Source: an uncultured Bacteroidales bacterium (GTDB lineage: Bacteria > Bacteroidota > Bacteroidia > Bacteroidales > UBA932). Taken from it: DNA of 59,117 nt. The DNA is taken from assembly GCA_947303465.1 (NCBI GenBank), contig CAMYYI010000010.1, positions 1 to 59,117 on the forward strand, given 5' to 3'. The position numbers and the translations under genes were made by a program. Below, piece by piece: positions 17,583-26,048 of the stretch (its first letter is position 1; each line of letters opens with the position of its first letter). The notes below the pieces were generated by a model. That model was not told the origin of the DNA and searched no databases. It saw only the letters and a list, made by a program, of their open reading frames with translations.

Positions 17583-18911
17583 ATGGTAAAAGTAAACTTA
17601 AAAGGTTGCGATTCCTTCGTTAAGGAGGCAGATTATCGGAAATACGTAGAAAAGGCCCTTGCTGCATATGATGTGCTGGACAAGGAAACCGGCGCAGGCA
17701 ACGACTTCCTCGGCTGGAAGGCCCTGCCGGACGGCACTCCCGAGTCCCTTATCAAGGAATGCGAAGCGGTTCGCGACGACTGGAAGGCCCGCGGTGTCAA
17801 TCTGGTCGTGGTTATCGGCATCGGCGGTTCCTATCTGGGAGCCCGTACCGCCCTTGAGGCATTGAACCATCAGTTCATCCAGGATCCCTCCAAGCCGCGC
17901 GTGGTATTCGCCGGTAACAACCTCAGTGAGGAGTATCTCGCAGAAATGATGGATCTGGCGGAAAAGAGCAGCGTGGCCTGCATCGTCATTTCCAAATCCG
18001 GCACCACCACCGAGCCTGCAGTTGCTTTCCGTATCGTTAAGGAGCACATCGAGCAGCGCTACGGCAAGAAAGAGGCCGCGGACCGTATTGTAGCCGTGAC
18101 GGACGCCGCCCGCGGGGCCCTCAAGACCCTTTCTACCCAGGAAGGATACCGTACTTTCGTCGTCCCCGACAACGTCGGAGGCCGCTTCTCGGTTCTGTCT
18201 CCGGTAGGCCTGCTGCCCATCTGCGTAGCCGGTTATGATGTGCGCGCAATGCTTAAGGGGGCCGCGGCTGCAAAGGCCCAGGTAAGCGTACGCAGCGCCG
18301 ACAACCCCGCCGTGCAGTATGCCGCCATGCGTAACCTGCAGTACTTCGAGCTTGGCAAGAAGGTGGAGGTGCTGGTGACTTACAACCCCCGCTTCATGTT
18401 CCTCGGCGAATGGTGGAAACAGCTCTTCGGCGAATCTGAAGGCAAGGACGGCAAGGGTATCTATCCCGCTTCCGCCAACTTCACTACCGACCTCCATTCC
18501 ATCGGCCAGTTCATCCAGGATGGCGACCGCTGCATGTTCGAGACCGTGGTCGGCATTGAGAAGTCCAACCGCAGCGTCGTTATTGGCAGCGATGAGCAGA
18601 ACCTCGACCAGCTGAACTACCTCGCAGGACAGCATGTGGAGCACTGCAACGCCATGGCGGCCCTGGGTACCAAGCTGGCTCATATAGATGGCGGCGTGCC
18701 CCAGATAGAGATAGCCATAGAGCGCGTAGATGAATACTGCATAGGCCAGCTGTTCTACTTCTTCGAGGCTTCCTGCGGCATTAGCGCCTATCTGCTGGGT
18801 GTGAATCCGTTCAACCAGCCCGGTGTGGAGGCATATAAGAAGAACATGTTCGCGCTGCTTCGCAAACCAGGCTACGAAGCCCAGACAGAGGAGATACTCA
18901 AGAGGCTCTAG
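17583..18911 (+). CDS. pgi: glucose-6-phosphate isomerase
   Basis: A 442-residue sugar isomerase of the short bacterial type. The SIS-type sugar-phosphate loops VVIGIGGSYLGARTALE and VISKSGTTTEPAVAFR, the NVGGRFSVLSPVGLLP signature and the GVNPFNQPGVEAYKKNMF signature near the C-terminus are complete. It interconverts glucose-6-phosphate and fructose-6-phosphate in glycolysis. It probably shares a transcript with glpQ and the downstream reductase fusion. Confidence 0.96.
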   Translation: MVKVNLKGCDSFVKEADYRKYVEKALAAYDVLDKETGAGNDFLGWKALPDGTPESLIKECEAVRDDWKARGVNLVVVIGIGGSYLGARTALEALNHQFIQDPSKPRVVFAGNNLSEEYLAEMMDLAEKSSVACIVISKSGTTTEPAVAFRIVKEHIEQRYGKKEAADRIVAVTDAARGALKTLSTQEGYRTFVVPDNVGGRFSVLSPVGLLPICVAGYDVRAMLKGAAAAKAQVSVRSADNPAVQYAAMRNLQYFELGKKVEVLVTYNPRFMFLGEWWKQLFGESEGKDGKGIYPASANFTTDLHSIGQFIQDGDRCMFETVVGIEKSNRSVVIGSDEQNLDQLNYLAGQHVEHCNAMAALGTKLAHIDGGVPQIEIAIERVDEYCIGQLFYFFEASCGISAYLLGVNPFNQPGVEAYKKNMFALLRKPGYEAQTEEILKRL

Positions 18912-18917
18912 AGCTTT

Positions 18918-19865
18918 ATGACCAAAGCGGAGAAATACGAGGGCCTGCTTCGGCAGGCCCGTTCTCTTCTTTCCGGAGAGAGCGACGCTATAGCCCGCAT
19001 GGCCAATCTCGCCGCCCTGTTGCATGCAGAAATGGGATTCTGGTGGACTGGCTTCTACAGGGTTGATGGAGAGCAGTTGGTGCTTGGGCCATTCCAGGGA
19101 CCTGTAGCCTGCACCCGCATCCCCTTCGGACGCGGGGTCTGCGGTACGTCCTGGAGTGAAAAGCGCACCATCGTGGTCCCGGACGTGGAGCAGTTCCCGG
19201 GACACATTGCCTGCTCGTCACTGTCGCGCAGTGAAATAGTAGTGCCATTGTGGAATGACGGGCAGATCAGTGGCGTGCTGGATATAGACAGCCGGGAGCT
19301 TGATGCCTTTGACGATACGGACCGCGAGTGGCTGGAAAAGTTCGCGGCCCTGGTGTATGGCCCCAGGAAAGACATATGGTTCGCTGCCGGCTGCTTCTGG
19401 GGAGCCCAGAAGTTCTTCAAGTTAATTGACGGCGTAGTATTTACGGAGGTGGGTTATGCCAACGGCAGGGTGGAGAACCCCAGTTATGAGCAGGTCTATA
19501 CCGACACTACCGGCCATGCCGAATGCGTGCACGTCCGCTACAATCCGGAGATGGTTTCTCTGCGCAGGCTAGTAGAACTGTTCTTCAGGATAATTGACCC
19601 GCTCAGCCTGAACAGGCAGGGCGAAGACGTCGGTACGCGCTACCGTACCGGGGTTTATTACAGGGACGGCGAAGACGCCCCTGTTCTGGAGGACTTGTTC
19701 GCCGAGACCCGCAAGCGGCTCGGAGTCGGGGAGATGCCTGTAGAGCTGCTGCCGCTGAAGAGCTTCTTTACGGCAGAGGAATACCATCAGAACTATCTGG
19801 ACAAGAATCCGGGCGGCTATTGCCACCTTAGCCCAGACGTATTCAAGCTGGCCTCGAAATTATAA
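18918..19865 (+). CDS. fusion of free-methionine-(R)-sulfoxide reductase (GAF) and MsrA
   Basis: A 315-residue two-enzyme protein. Residues 1-148 are a GAF domain of the fRMsr (YebR) family with all three functional cysteines, Cys65 (ACTRIP), Cys75 (GVCGTS) and Cys99 (HIACSS). Residues 152-315 are peptide methionine-(S)-sulfoxide reductase MsrA with nucleophile Cys159 in AAGCFWGAQKFF and the GHAECV and YHQNYL motifs. One chain thus repairs free Met-R-sulfoxide and Met-S-sulfoxide. No signal peptide is present, so it is cytoplasmic. It starts 6 nt after pgi. The two domains and their linker are in one uninterrupted frame. Confidence 0.92.
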   Translation: MTKAEKYEGLLRQARSLLSGESDAIARMANLAALLHAEMGFWWTGFYRVDGEQLVLGPFQGPVACTRIPFGRGVCGTSWSEKRTIVVPDVEQFPGHIACSSLSRSEIVVPLWNDGQISGVLDIDSRELDAFDDTDREWLEKFAALVYGPRKDIWFAAGCFWGAQKFFKLIDGVVFTEVGYANGRVENPSYEQVYTDTTGHAECVHVRYNPEMVSLRRLVELFFRIIDPLSLNRQGEDVGTRYRTGVYYRDGEDAPVLEDLFAETRKRLGVGEMPVELLPLKSFFTAEEYHQNYLDKNPGGYCHLSPDVFKLASKL

Positions 19866-19869
19866 TCCT

Positions 19870-20976
19870 TTATCGTATTCTGTATTTGCGCAGGATGTTC
19901 AAAACAGGCTTGCGTATGGATTCGGCCCACAGGGTGTAGCCGTAATTGTCGGCATGCACGCCGTCCACAGTCGCCTCGTGCGAAGGCGGACATGCCTGAG
20001 GGGTGATGAAATATACGTCTTTATACTTCTTGCGGCCCTCCGGAGTGGATTTCAGTTCCTTGAAGATGGCGGAGGCCATATCCATCTTGGCCTGCTCCTT
20101 CTCTTCCTCCTTAATGTTGAAGCGCCTCTTTTCCCTGTAAATGGTTTGCTGGAAGATCAGCGGTTTGCCCGGGTGGGCCGCTATCATCCTGTCTATAAAC
20201 GGCACCAGCCTTTCGCGTATCATAGGGGCCTGAGGATTGGAGAACGAGTCGAATACGAAAGCGTCTGCGTCCACGTCAACCAGTACGTCGCAGAAGTAAT
20301 CCTGAAGCATACAGCGTCCGCTGCAACCGAGAGAGAGCATCTGCAGCCCGGTGGCGCGTGAGAACTGTGCCGGGTATGCCATTCCGGCGCGGGTAGTGCT
20401 GGATCCGTGGGTGTAGCTGGAACCCCAGATGGCGATACGGTGGCGGAACGGATTGTCTATTGCTTCCAGAACAGAACCTTCTTCCACTCCTATCCTGATG
20501 GAGTATTCCTCGCTGTACAGGGGGAAATACATCAGGCACTCGTGCATGCTGCCATCCATACCGCTGACAAGCGTGAACGCATCTTTAAGCTTGTTGCGTG
20601 CGGTTACGCCGGAAGAGGCCCATGCCCATTTTCCATCCTTCTTGATGTAGAGGTCATAGCCGCGTGCCGAGATTATGTTTGTATTAACCGGATCGTCCAG
20701 TTTGCCGTATTCGGTAAGTATGCTCAGGCTGGGGGAGTCCGTCCTGAAAACACAGGCCATGCCGGAAGACATCCTAACCAGCTCGTTCTCCCGTTTGGTA
20801 AAGCCCTTGTACAGGGCGGTATCTACACGGTGATATGGATTGGCTGTCTTTCCGGGCATCAGTTTGCCCACAAGTGTGAGTTCTGCAGCCTCGGTGTAAA
20901 CATATTTGACATTTTGGGCGCTCGAGACCGTTATTGATGCGGCAAGCAGGATGGCGAGAACGATGATTTTTTTCAT
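19870..20976 (-). CDS. secreted SGNH/GDSL-family hydrolase
   Basis: A 368-residue protein with a signal peptide ending SITVSSAQ. After a beta-rich N-terminal domain (about 25-175) comes an SGNH fold: block I nucleophile in IAIWGSSYTHGSS, block II Gly in SLGCSGRC, and the Asp-His pair in DGVHADNYGY. Relatives deacetylate or de-esterify glycans. It is transcribed in the same direction as the DUF6377 regulator and sits at the edge of the SusC/D locus, so an esterase role there is plausible. A TATATTTG box (complement of 20996-21003) lies 19 nt upstream. Confidence 0.82.
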   Translation of the reverse strand: MKKIIVLAILLAASITVSSAQNVKYVYTEAAELTLVGKLMPGKTANPYHRVDTALYKGFTKRENELVRMSSGMACVFRTDSPSLSILTEYGKLDDPVNTNIISARGYDLYIKKDGKWAWASSGVTARNKLKDAFTLVSGMDGSMHECLMYFPLYSEEYSIRIGVEEGSVLEAIDNPFRHRIAIWGSSYTHGSSTTRAGMAYPAQFSRATGLQMLSLGCSGRCMLQDYFCDVLVDVDADAFVFDSFSNPQAPMIRERLVPFIDRMIAAHPGKPLIFQQTIYREKRRFNIKEEEKEQAKMDMASAIFKELKSTPEGRKKYKDVYFITPQACPPSHEATVDGVHADNYGYTLWAESIRKPVLNILRKYRIR

Positions 20977-20995
20977 GGGTGTCGTGTATTTCGTA

Positions 20996-21003
20996 CAAAT
21001 ATA
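20996..21003 (-). promoter_or_regulatory. -7 box TATATTTG of the SGNH hydrolase
   Basis: Complement of 20996-21003, 19 nt before the ATG at 20976, in the 33-nt gap after the regulator gene; the hydrolase can therefore be expressed on its own. Confidence 0.55.
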
Positions 21004-21009
21004 GTGAAA

Positions 21010-22521
21010 CTATAGATTGGCTATTATGCTGTCGAAGCCGGAATGCGGGTGTAGGGAATGCTTTTGCAGGTTGGTGTGGTATGAGTACACCGTGGTTACG
21101 GACATATTCAGGACCTTGGCTATTTTCATGCGCTTGGAGATGCCCATCCTGATAAGGGCCAGTATTCTGAGTTCGGTGGAGAGTTCTCCGGGAGAGGGCA
21201 TTCCCATGCGGTATTCCTCCTGCATATGAAGGTTGACCTTGTCTACGAAGTCCGGGAATATGCCGAGGAAGGCCGAGTCGAAGTGGGACAGCAGTCCGTC
21301 GAATTCCCCGTCGGCGAAGGACGGGCGCCGCAGCATCGCCGCCACAGACTCCGGGCCGTCCTGTTTCATGGTACGTCGCAGTGAAGAACGGTATTCATCA
21401 ACCTTATTCAGGTAGTCCACACACTTCTCCATGTACATCGCAAGGAAGTTGTCCTTGATTTTGGATACCTCCGCAAGTTTCCTTCTGGAAGCGTCCAGCC
21501 GGGAAGAATAACGGGTGACTATGATAAGCGAAACGATGGCGACTGCAAGCAGCAGGGCAAAGGCCATAATCATTGAAATATAGGCCCGGCGCTTCTCTTT
21601 CTGCTCTTCCAGGAGGACGTTCATTATTTCCAGTTCGGAGGTTATGACGTCGTCGTACCTGGATTCGTAGTGTGACGAATAGGCGTCTTTGAGGGTAATG
21701 CGCATATACCTGTCCGCCCTTTCTATATCGCCGTTTCTGAACAGCAGCAAGGCAAGTTCATACAGGGAGTTGTATGCTTTGGCTGCCAGGCGCATGTCGC
21801 ATTCTGCAGATTTGGTGAAATGGTAAATCGCGTTGTCCGTCTCGCCCATGTCCAGATACTCCTTTGCCAGGAAATAATTGGCTTTTGCGGTGTCGTTGGG
21901 GGTTCTCAGGTTGCAGGCCCTTATTCTGGCGACAGCATCCTCTTTATTGCCTTTTTGCTTCTGAACCACACAGTAATAATACGCGCAGTCTATCCTTGTA
22001 CTGTCGCTCTTCCACCACTTGTCAATTATGGCTCGTTTCTCCGTATCGAATTCCGGGTGTTCGTGTGCCATTCTTCCGAAGATGTGATATCCGGCAAAGC
22101 AATAAATATCCAGCGCCTCTTTGGGCATTGCTACTGTATCTATCTGCCTGAAGCAGTGAAGCGCTGTACCGATGGAGTCCATCTTGTAAAGGATATTGGC
22201 GTAGCAGCATTCGCTGATGCTCTTCTGCCTGATGTCGTCCCCGCAGAGATTCAGCATGCTCATGACCGTGCTGTAGCAGGAGTCTATGTCGTGATAGAAG
22301 TAGAAAGACTCGAGCCCGAAGAGCGCCTCCCATTTTGTGGAATCAGACTGCGCATTGCTGAACACCAGGCGCAGTGAATCCTGGATGCTGTCATATTTGA
22401 GGTCGTACACGTCCTGCAATTCTATCGCGCGGTCAAGGGCGGCAAAATGTTCGTTGCCCCTCCTGGAGCAGGCAGCTATCAGCAAAAAGAGCAAAGGAAT
22501 TGCGAAAACAAGGTTTTTCAT
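21010..22521 (-). CDS. membrane-anchored DUF6377-type regulator with C-terminal HTH
   Basis: A 503-residue lipoprotein-like sensor. It begins with MKNLVFAIPLLFLLIAACSRR, then an extracytoplasmic all-alpha, TPR-like region (about 25-330), one transmembrane helix (AYISMIMAFALLLAVAIVSL, near 345), a coiled segment, and a C-terminal LuxR-like HTH (LIRMGISKRMKIAKVLNMSV). Such proteins accompany SusC/SusD loci and are thought to control them. The ATG at 22521 is chosen because the signal peptide starts there; upstream codons are promoter DNA. The start lies inside a perfect 14-bp inverted repeat (22505-22551) and 4 nt after a -7 box. Confidence 0.82.
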   Translation of the reverse strand: MKNLVFAIPLLFLLIAACSRRGNEHFAALDRAIELQDVYDLKYDSIQDSLRLVFSNAQSDSTKWEALFGLESFYFYHDIDSCYSTVMSMLNLCGDDIRQKSISECCYANILYKMDSIGTALHCFRQIDTVAMPKEALDIYCFAGYHIFGRMAHEHPEFDTEKRAIIDKWWKSDSTRIDCAYYYCVVQKQKGNKEDAVARIRACNLRTPNDTAKANYFLAKEYLDMGETDNAIYHFTKSAECDMRLAAKAYNSLYELALLLFRNGDIERADRYMRITLKDAYSSHYESRYDDVITSELEIMNVLLEEQKEKRRAYISMIMAFALLLAVAIVSLIIVTRYSSRLDASRRKLAEVSKIKDNFLAMYMEKCVDYLNKVDEYRSSLRRTMKQDGPESVAAMLRRPSFADGEFDGLLSHFDSAFLGIFPDFVDKVNLHMQEEYRMGMPSPGELSTELRILALIRMGISKRMKIAKVLNMSVTTVYSYHTNLQKHSLHPHSGFDSIIANL

Positions 22522-22551
22522 GCTGCAAATATAGCAAAAAAACCTTGTTTT
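22505..22551. promoter_or_regulatory. 14-bp dyad enclosing the -7 box and start codon of the regulator gene
   Basis: AAAACAAGGTTTTT (22505-22518) and AAAAACCTTGTTTT (22538-22551) are exact inverted copies. Between them lie the minus-strand -7 box TATATTTG (complement of 22526-22533) and the ATG (22521). One arm is also codons 2-6 of the gene. It is a likely operator, possibly for autoregulation. Confidence 0.6.
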
Positions 22552-22666
22552 TGAAGAGGGGGAGCGTTTGGGTGATATAATTGTATATAAGCAATTTATC
22601 CTATTTATATGGGCTTTATATACCTTGTTTTGGAAAGGGCTCTGGAAAAGGAGGCTCTTTTTCCTG

Positions 22667-22674
22667 TAATTTTG
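22667..22674 (+). promoter_or_regulatory. -7 box TAATTTTG of the susC operon
   Basis: TAATTTTG fits TAnnTTTG and ends 25 nt before the susC ATG at 22700. A clear -33 element is not seen, as expected for a promoter that needs an activator. Confidence 0.5.
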
Positions 22675-22699
22675 CAAAAACCGACACACATAATTATCA

Positions 22700-25600
22700 A
22701 TGAAACAATTTCCAAAGAAAACAGCTGCTTTGCTCCTGCTTGTTCTGATGACAGGAGCGACTGCCATGGCGCAAAAGTTTCAGCTTAGCGGCAAAGTAAC
22801 GGAAGCCTCTACGGGGGAGCCGGTCCCGGGTGCCGCTATAATGATAAAGCAGGGATCGGGCGGCGTGACTACCGACGCTTCCGGTGAATACTCCATCACC
22901 GTTCCCGCAGACGCAGTAATTATCTGTACGTGCATAGGCTACAAGGATGTTGAGCAGGCCGTTGGGGGCAGGGCAGTGATAGACTTCAGCCTGGAGCTCG
23001 ATACCCAGATGCTGGAAGAAACTGTTGTGGTGGGATACGGAACCCTGAAGAAGTCCCAGCTGGTAGGAAGTGTGGAGCAGATTTCCGGCGAGGCCCTGGA
23101 AGGACGTACAAATGCCAACGTCACCAGGACCCTTCAGGGACAGGTTCCCGGCCTCAGCATCTTTGTTTCAGATGGAAAGCCCACGCACGGCGGCTCGGTC
23201 TACATCCGCGGCGGCGCTACCAGTTACGTGATGAAAAAGAACCTGAGTTCCAAGGACTTGCAGGAGTATTCCATAGGCCAGGGCGGCAGCGCTCTCGTGC
23301 TCATAGACGGAGTTGAGGGGGAGCTGTCGTCAGTTAATCCGGAGGATATAGAATCGGTTTCCGTTCTCAAGGATGCCTCTTCTGCAGCTATCTACGGCTC
23401 CCGGGCCGCTTACGGCGTTATCCTTATTACGACCAAGCGCTCCTCATCCGATAAAATGAGCATCAATTACAGCGGGTCGTTCGCGCTGAACCAGAGGACG
23501 GTAATGTGGGAAGACCACATTATTTCTGACGGCCTCGAGTTCACCCGAAATTTCTACGATTTCTGGCTTGGAAAAACTGAAACGTCCAAAGTGGCCGGTT
23601 CAGCTCCGTCCAAGATGAATACCTACAATATTCCGTCCGACTATCTGGATCTCTTCGAGGCAAGGAGGGCGGCCGGCAATACGGATGTATATGACATGAA
23701 CGGTCCGGACTATCTGTATTTCGGGTCCGTCAACTATTTCGACCTCTTCTACAAGAAGATGAATACCACCCGGACGCACTCTGTCAGCATAAACGGTTCG
23801 TCGGAAAAGATTTCCTACTCCCTATCCGGAAGGTACTATACCCAGGACGGAATATACAAAATAGGTCACGAAGACTACAACCAGTTCAACCTGCGCTCCA
23901 AGGTGTCCCTCAAGCTCCGGGACTGGCTTACCGTAGATAACAACACCTATTTCTACCGTACCTATTACATACAGCCCATCTTCTCGAAGAACAGCGACAA
24001 GGTGGGAAGTCAGGTGCAGCAGATAGCCGTTATCGGACTGCCCGTCCTTCCACCGGTCAATGAGGACGGAACTTACACCCTGGGCGGCGCGGCATCGGGC
24101 TATGCCGCCTTCATAGAAGGGAATTCGGCGCAGGAGTCCGTTACCACGTCGGTCACTACTACCACCGGAATCAACATAGATATTGTAAAGAATGTGTTGA
24201 AGCTCCGCGGTGATCTTTCGTACAAGTTCGCTCACAGGCAGATAGAGCGTTATGTCGCCCCTACCCCGCAGAGCAATTCGCCTGGCGTAATCTCTTACTA
24301 TGTAAGCGAGGCGGATTCTTACAAGCGGGAGTACAGCTATATAACCAATCACCTGAGTGCCAATGTTGTCGGTACATATACTCCGGAACTCGGCCCTTCA
24401 CACAAGCTAAATGTCGTGGCCGGATGGAACCTGGAGAACCATCGGTACGATGTGGAGAGCATACTCAGGCTCGGAATGATATACCCGGGGCTGTCCAGCT
24501 TCGAGATGTTCAGCGGCTCGGAAATAGAACTCAAGCAGTACGACAGCAACTGGTGTACCATAGGCAGTTTCGCCAGGGCCAACTATACCCTTCTCGGCCG
24601 GTACATCTTTGAAGGCTCACTGCGTTACGACCTTAATTCCCGCTTCCCAAGCAACCAGAGAGGCGGTTGGTTCCCGTCCGCTTCGGCCGGATGGAGGGTG
24701 TCTGAGGAGCCATGGATGAAGGGTTTGAAGGGCGTCATAGACAATCTCAAGATACGTGGCAACTGGGGTTCGCTGGGTAATGGTGCCGTATCGCCTTATT
24801 CATATCTCGAGACTATCGGCGTCGGCAAGACTTCAGTAATATTTGACGGCGGTTATGCTAATACTGCAGGGATTCCTTCCATAATTCCGGACAGCCTGAC
24901 CTGGGAGACAATAACCACCTGGGATGTGGGACTCGACCTGGATCTCCTGAAGAGCCGTCTGTCTTTCTCCGGAGATTATTACGTGAGGCTTACAAACGAC
25001 ATGTATTCCTCCGGACCCGAACTGCCCGCAATCCTCGGTGCATCTACTCCGAAGGGTAATTACGGACAATTGACTACCAAGGGATGGGAACTCACACTCT
25101 CATGGCGGGACAGCTTCAAACTGGCAGGCAAGGACCTGGCGTATTCAATAAAAGGCAGCTTGTGGGATAACCGCACCTGGGTAACCAAGTTCTACAACGA
25201 GACTCACAATATCTTCGGCTTTTACGAAGGCAAAGAGATTGGAGAACTCTGGGGCTTCCACACGGATGGCTTGTTCGAGTCGAACGAGGAGGCCTCTTCC
25301 TGGTATCCCGACCGTTTTCACGACCTTCAGAACCCGGGAGCCCCGTTTGCCGGCGACATCAAATTTGTCGACTTTGATCACAATAAGGAAATCACCGCAG
25401 GCGCAGGTACGCTTGAGGACCACGGCGACCTGGACATCATAGGCAACATAATGCCGCGTTACCAGTACGGCATAAACATGGATGCCAGATGGAATGGAAT
25501 CGGACTCAGCATTTTCCTTCAGGGTATAGGCCATCGTGACTGGTATCCTTCGGAAGGCACATCCCTGTTCTGGGGCGGTTACGAGAGGGCTTACAACTTT

Positions 25601-26044
25601 GCGCTTGTGGACCAGCAGACAGACAGGGCCATAATCGACAAGAGTACGGAAAACTGGATTCTGGTCAATGCTGCCGACAAGCCTTACTGGCCGCGCCGTA
25701 TGTACGGCCAGGCAATGGCGGGAAAAGGGCTTGGAACCATGAACTCGTATAACGATTATTTCCTCCTGAACGCGGCATACCTGAGATTGAAGAATGTCAC
25801 GCTGGATTATACCTTCCCGTCAAAACTGACCGAAAGACTGGGCATAGGCAAGCTGAGCATCTATTTCTCCGGTGAGAACCTGCTCACTTTCTCGCCCATC
25901 TATGAGCATACGTCCATGTTCGACCCCGAGGTCATAAGCAAGGGCGATTCGGACTTCGGCAGCGGCACCTCCACCACCATGGGCGACGGAGCCAGCTACC
26001 CCATGCTTAAATCGTACACTCTCGGCATTAACCTCACTTTCTAA
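22700..26044 (+). CDS. SusC/RagA-family TonB-dependent outer-membrane transporter
   Basis: A 1114-residue protein with signal peptide (ends GATAMAQK), an N-terminal carboxypeptidase-regulatory-like beta domain (about 27-105, SGKVTEASTGEPVPGAAIMI), the family box LEETVVVGYGTLKK, a plug domain with GQVPGLSIFVSDG and LIDGVEGELSSVNPEDIESV, and a 22-strand barrel ending in LGINLTF. It imports oligosaccharides or other large solutes with its SusD partner, which starts 4 nt downstream. The gene opens the putative utilisation locus. Confidence 0.95.
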   Translation: MKQFPKKTAALLLLVLMTGATAMAQKFQLSGKVTEASTGEPVPGAAIMIKQGSGGVTTDASGEYSITVPADAVIICTCIGYKDVEQAVGGRAVIDFSLELDTQMLEETVVVGYGTLKKSQLVGSVEQISGEALEGRTNANVTRTLQGQVPGLSIFVSDGKPTHGGSVYIRGGATSYVMKKNLSSKDLQEYSIGQGGSALVLIDGVEGELSSVNPEDIESVSVLKDASSAAIYGSRAAYGVILITTKRSSSDKMSINYSGSFALNQRTVMWEDHIISDGLEFTRNFYDFWLGKTETSKVAGSAPSKMNTYNIPSDYLDLFEARRAAGNTDVYDMNGPDYLYFGSVNYFDLFYKKMNTTRTHSVSINGSSEKISYSLSGRYYTQDGIYKIGHEDYNQFNLRSKVSLKLRDWLTVDNNTYFYRTYYIQPIFSKNSDKVGSQVQQIAVIGLPVLPPVNEDGTYTLGGAASGYAAFIEGNSAQESVTTSVTTTTGINIDIVKNVLKLRGDLSYKFAHRQIERYVAPTPQSNSPGVISYYVSEADSYKREYSYITNHLSANVVGTYTPELGPSHKLNVVAGWNLENHRYDVESILRLGMIYPGLSSFEMFSGSEIELKQYDSNWCTIGSFARANYTLLGRYIFEGSLRYDLNSRFPSNQRGGWFPSASAGWRVSEEPWMKGLKGVIDNLKIRGNWGSLGNGAVSPYSYLETIGVGKTSVIFDGGYANTAGIPSIIPDSLTWETITTWDVGLDLDLLKSRLSFSGDYYVRLTNDMYSSGPELPAILGASTPKGNYGQLTTKGWELTLSWRDSFKLAGKDLAYSIKGSLWDNRTWVTKFYNETHNIFGFYEGKEIGELWGFHTDGLFESNEEASSWYPDRFHDLQNPGAPFAGDIKFVDFDHNKEITAGAGTLEDHGDLDIIGNIMPRYQYGINMDARWNGIGLSIFLQGIGHRDWYPSEGTSLFWGGYERAYNFALVDQQTDRAIIDKSTENWILVNAADKPYWPRRMYGQAMAGKGLGTMNSYNDYFLLNAAYLRLKNVTLDYTFPSKLTERLGIGKLSIYFSGENLLTFSPIYEHTSMFDPEVISKGDSDFGSGTSTTMGDGASYPMLKSYTLGINLTF

Positions 26045-26048
26045 GGCC

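Noticed and set aside
17598..19205. Long antisense open frame (535 codons) opposite pgi and the reductase fusion, with similar ones at 7048-8115, 31159-32379 and 45441-46679
   Set aside because: These mirror codon bias of GC-rich genes on the opposite strand; the sense proteins are unmistakable and the antisense ones have no family features.
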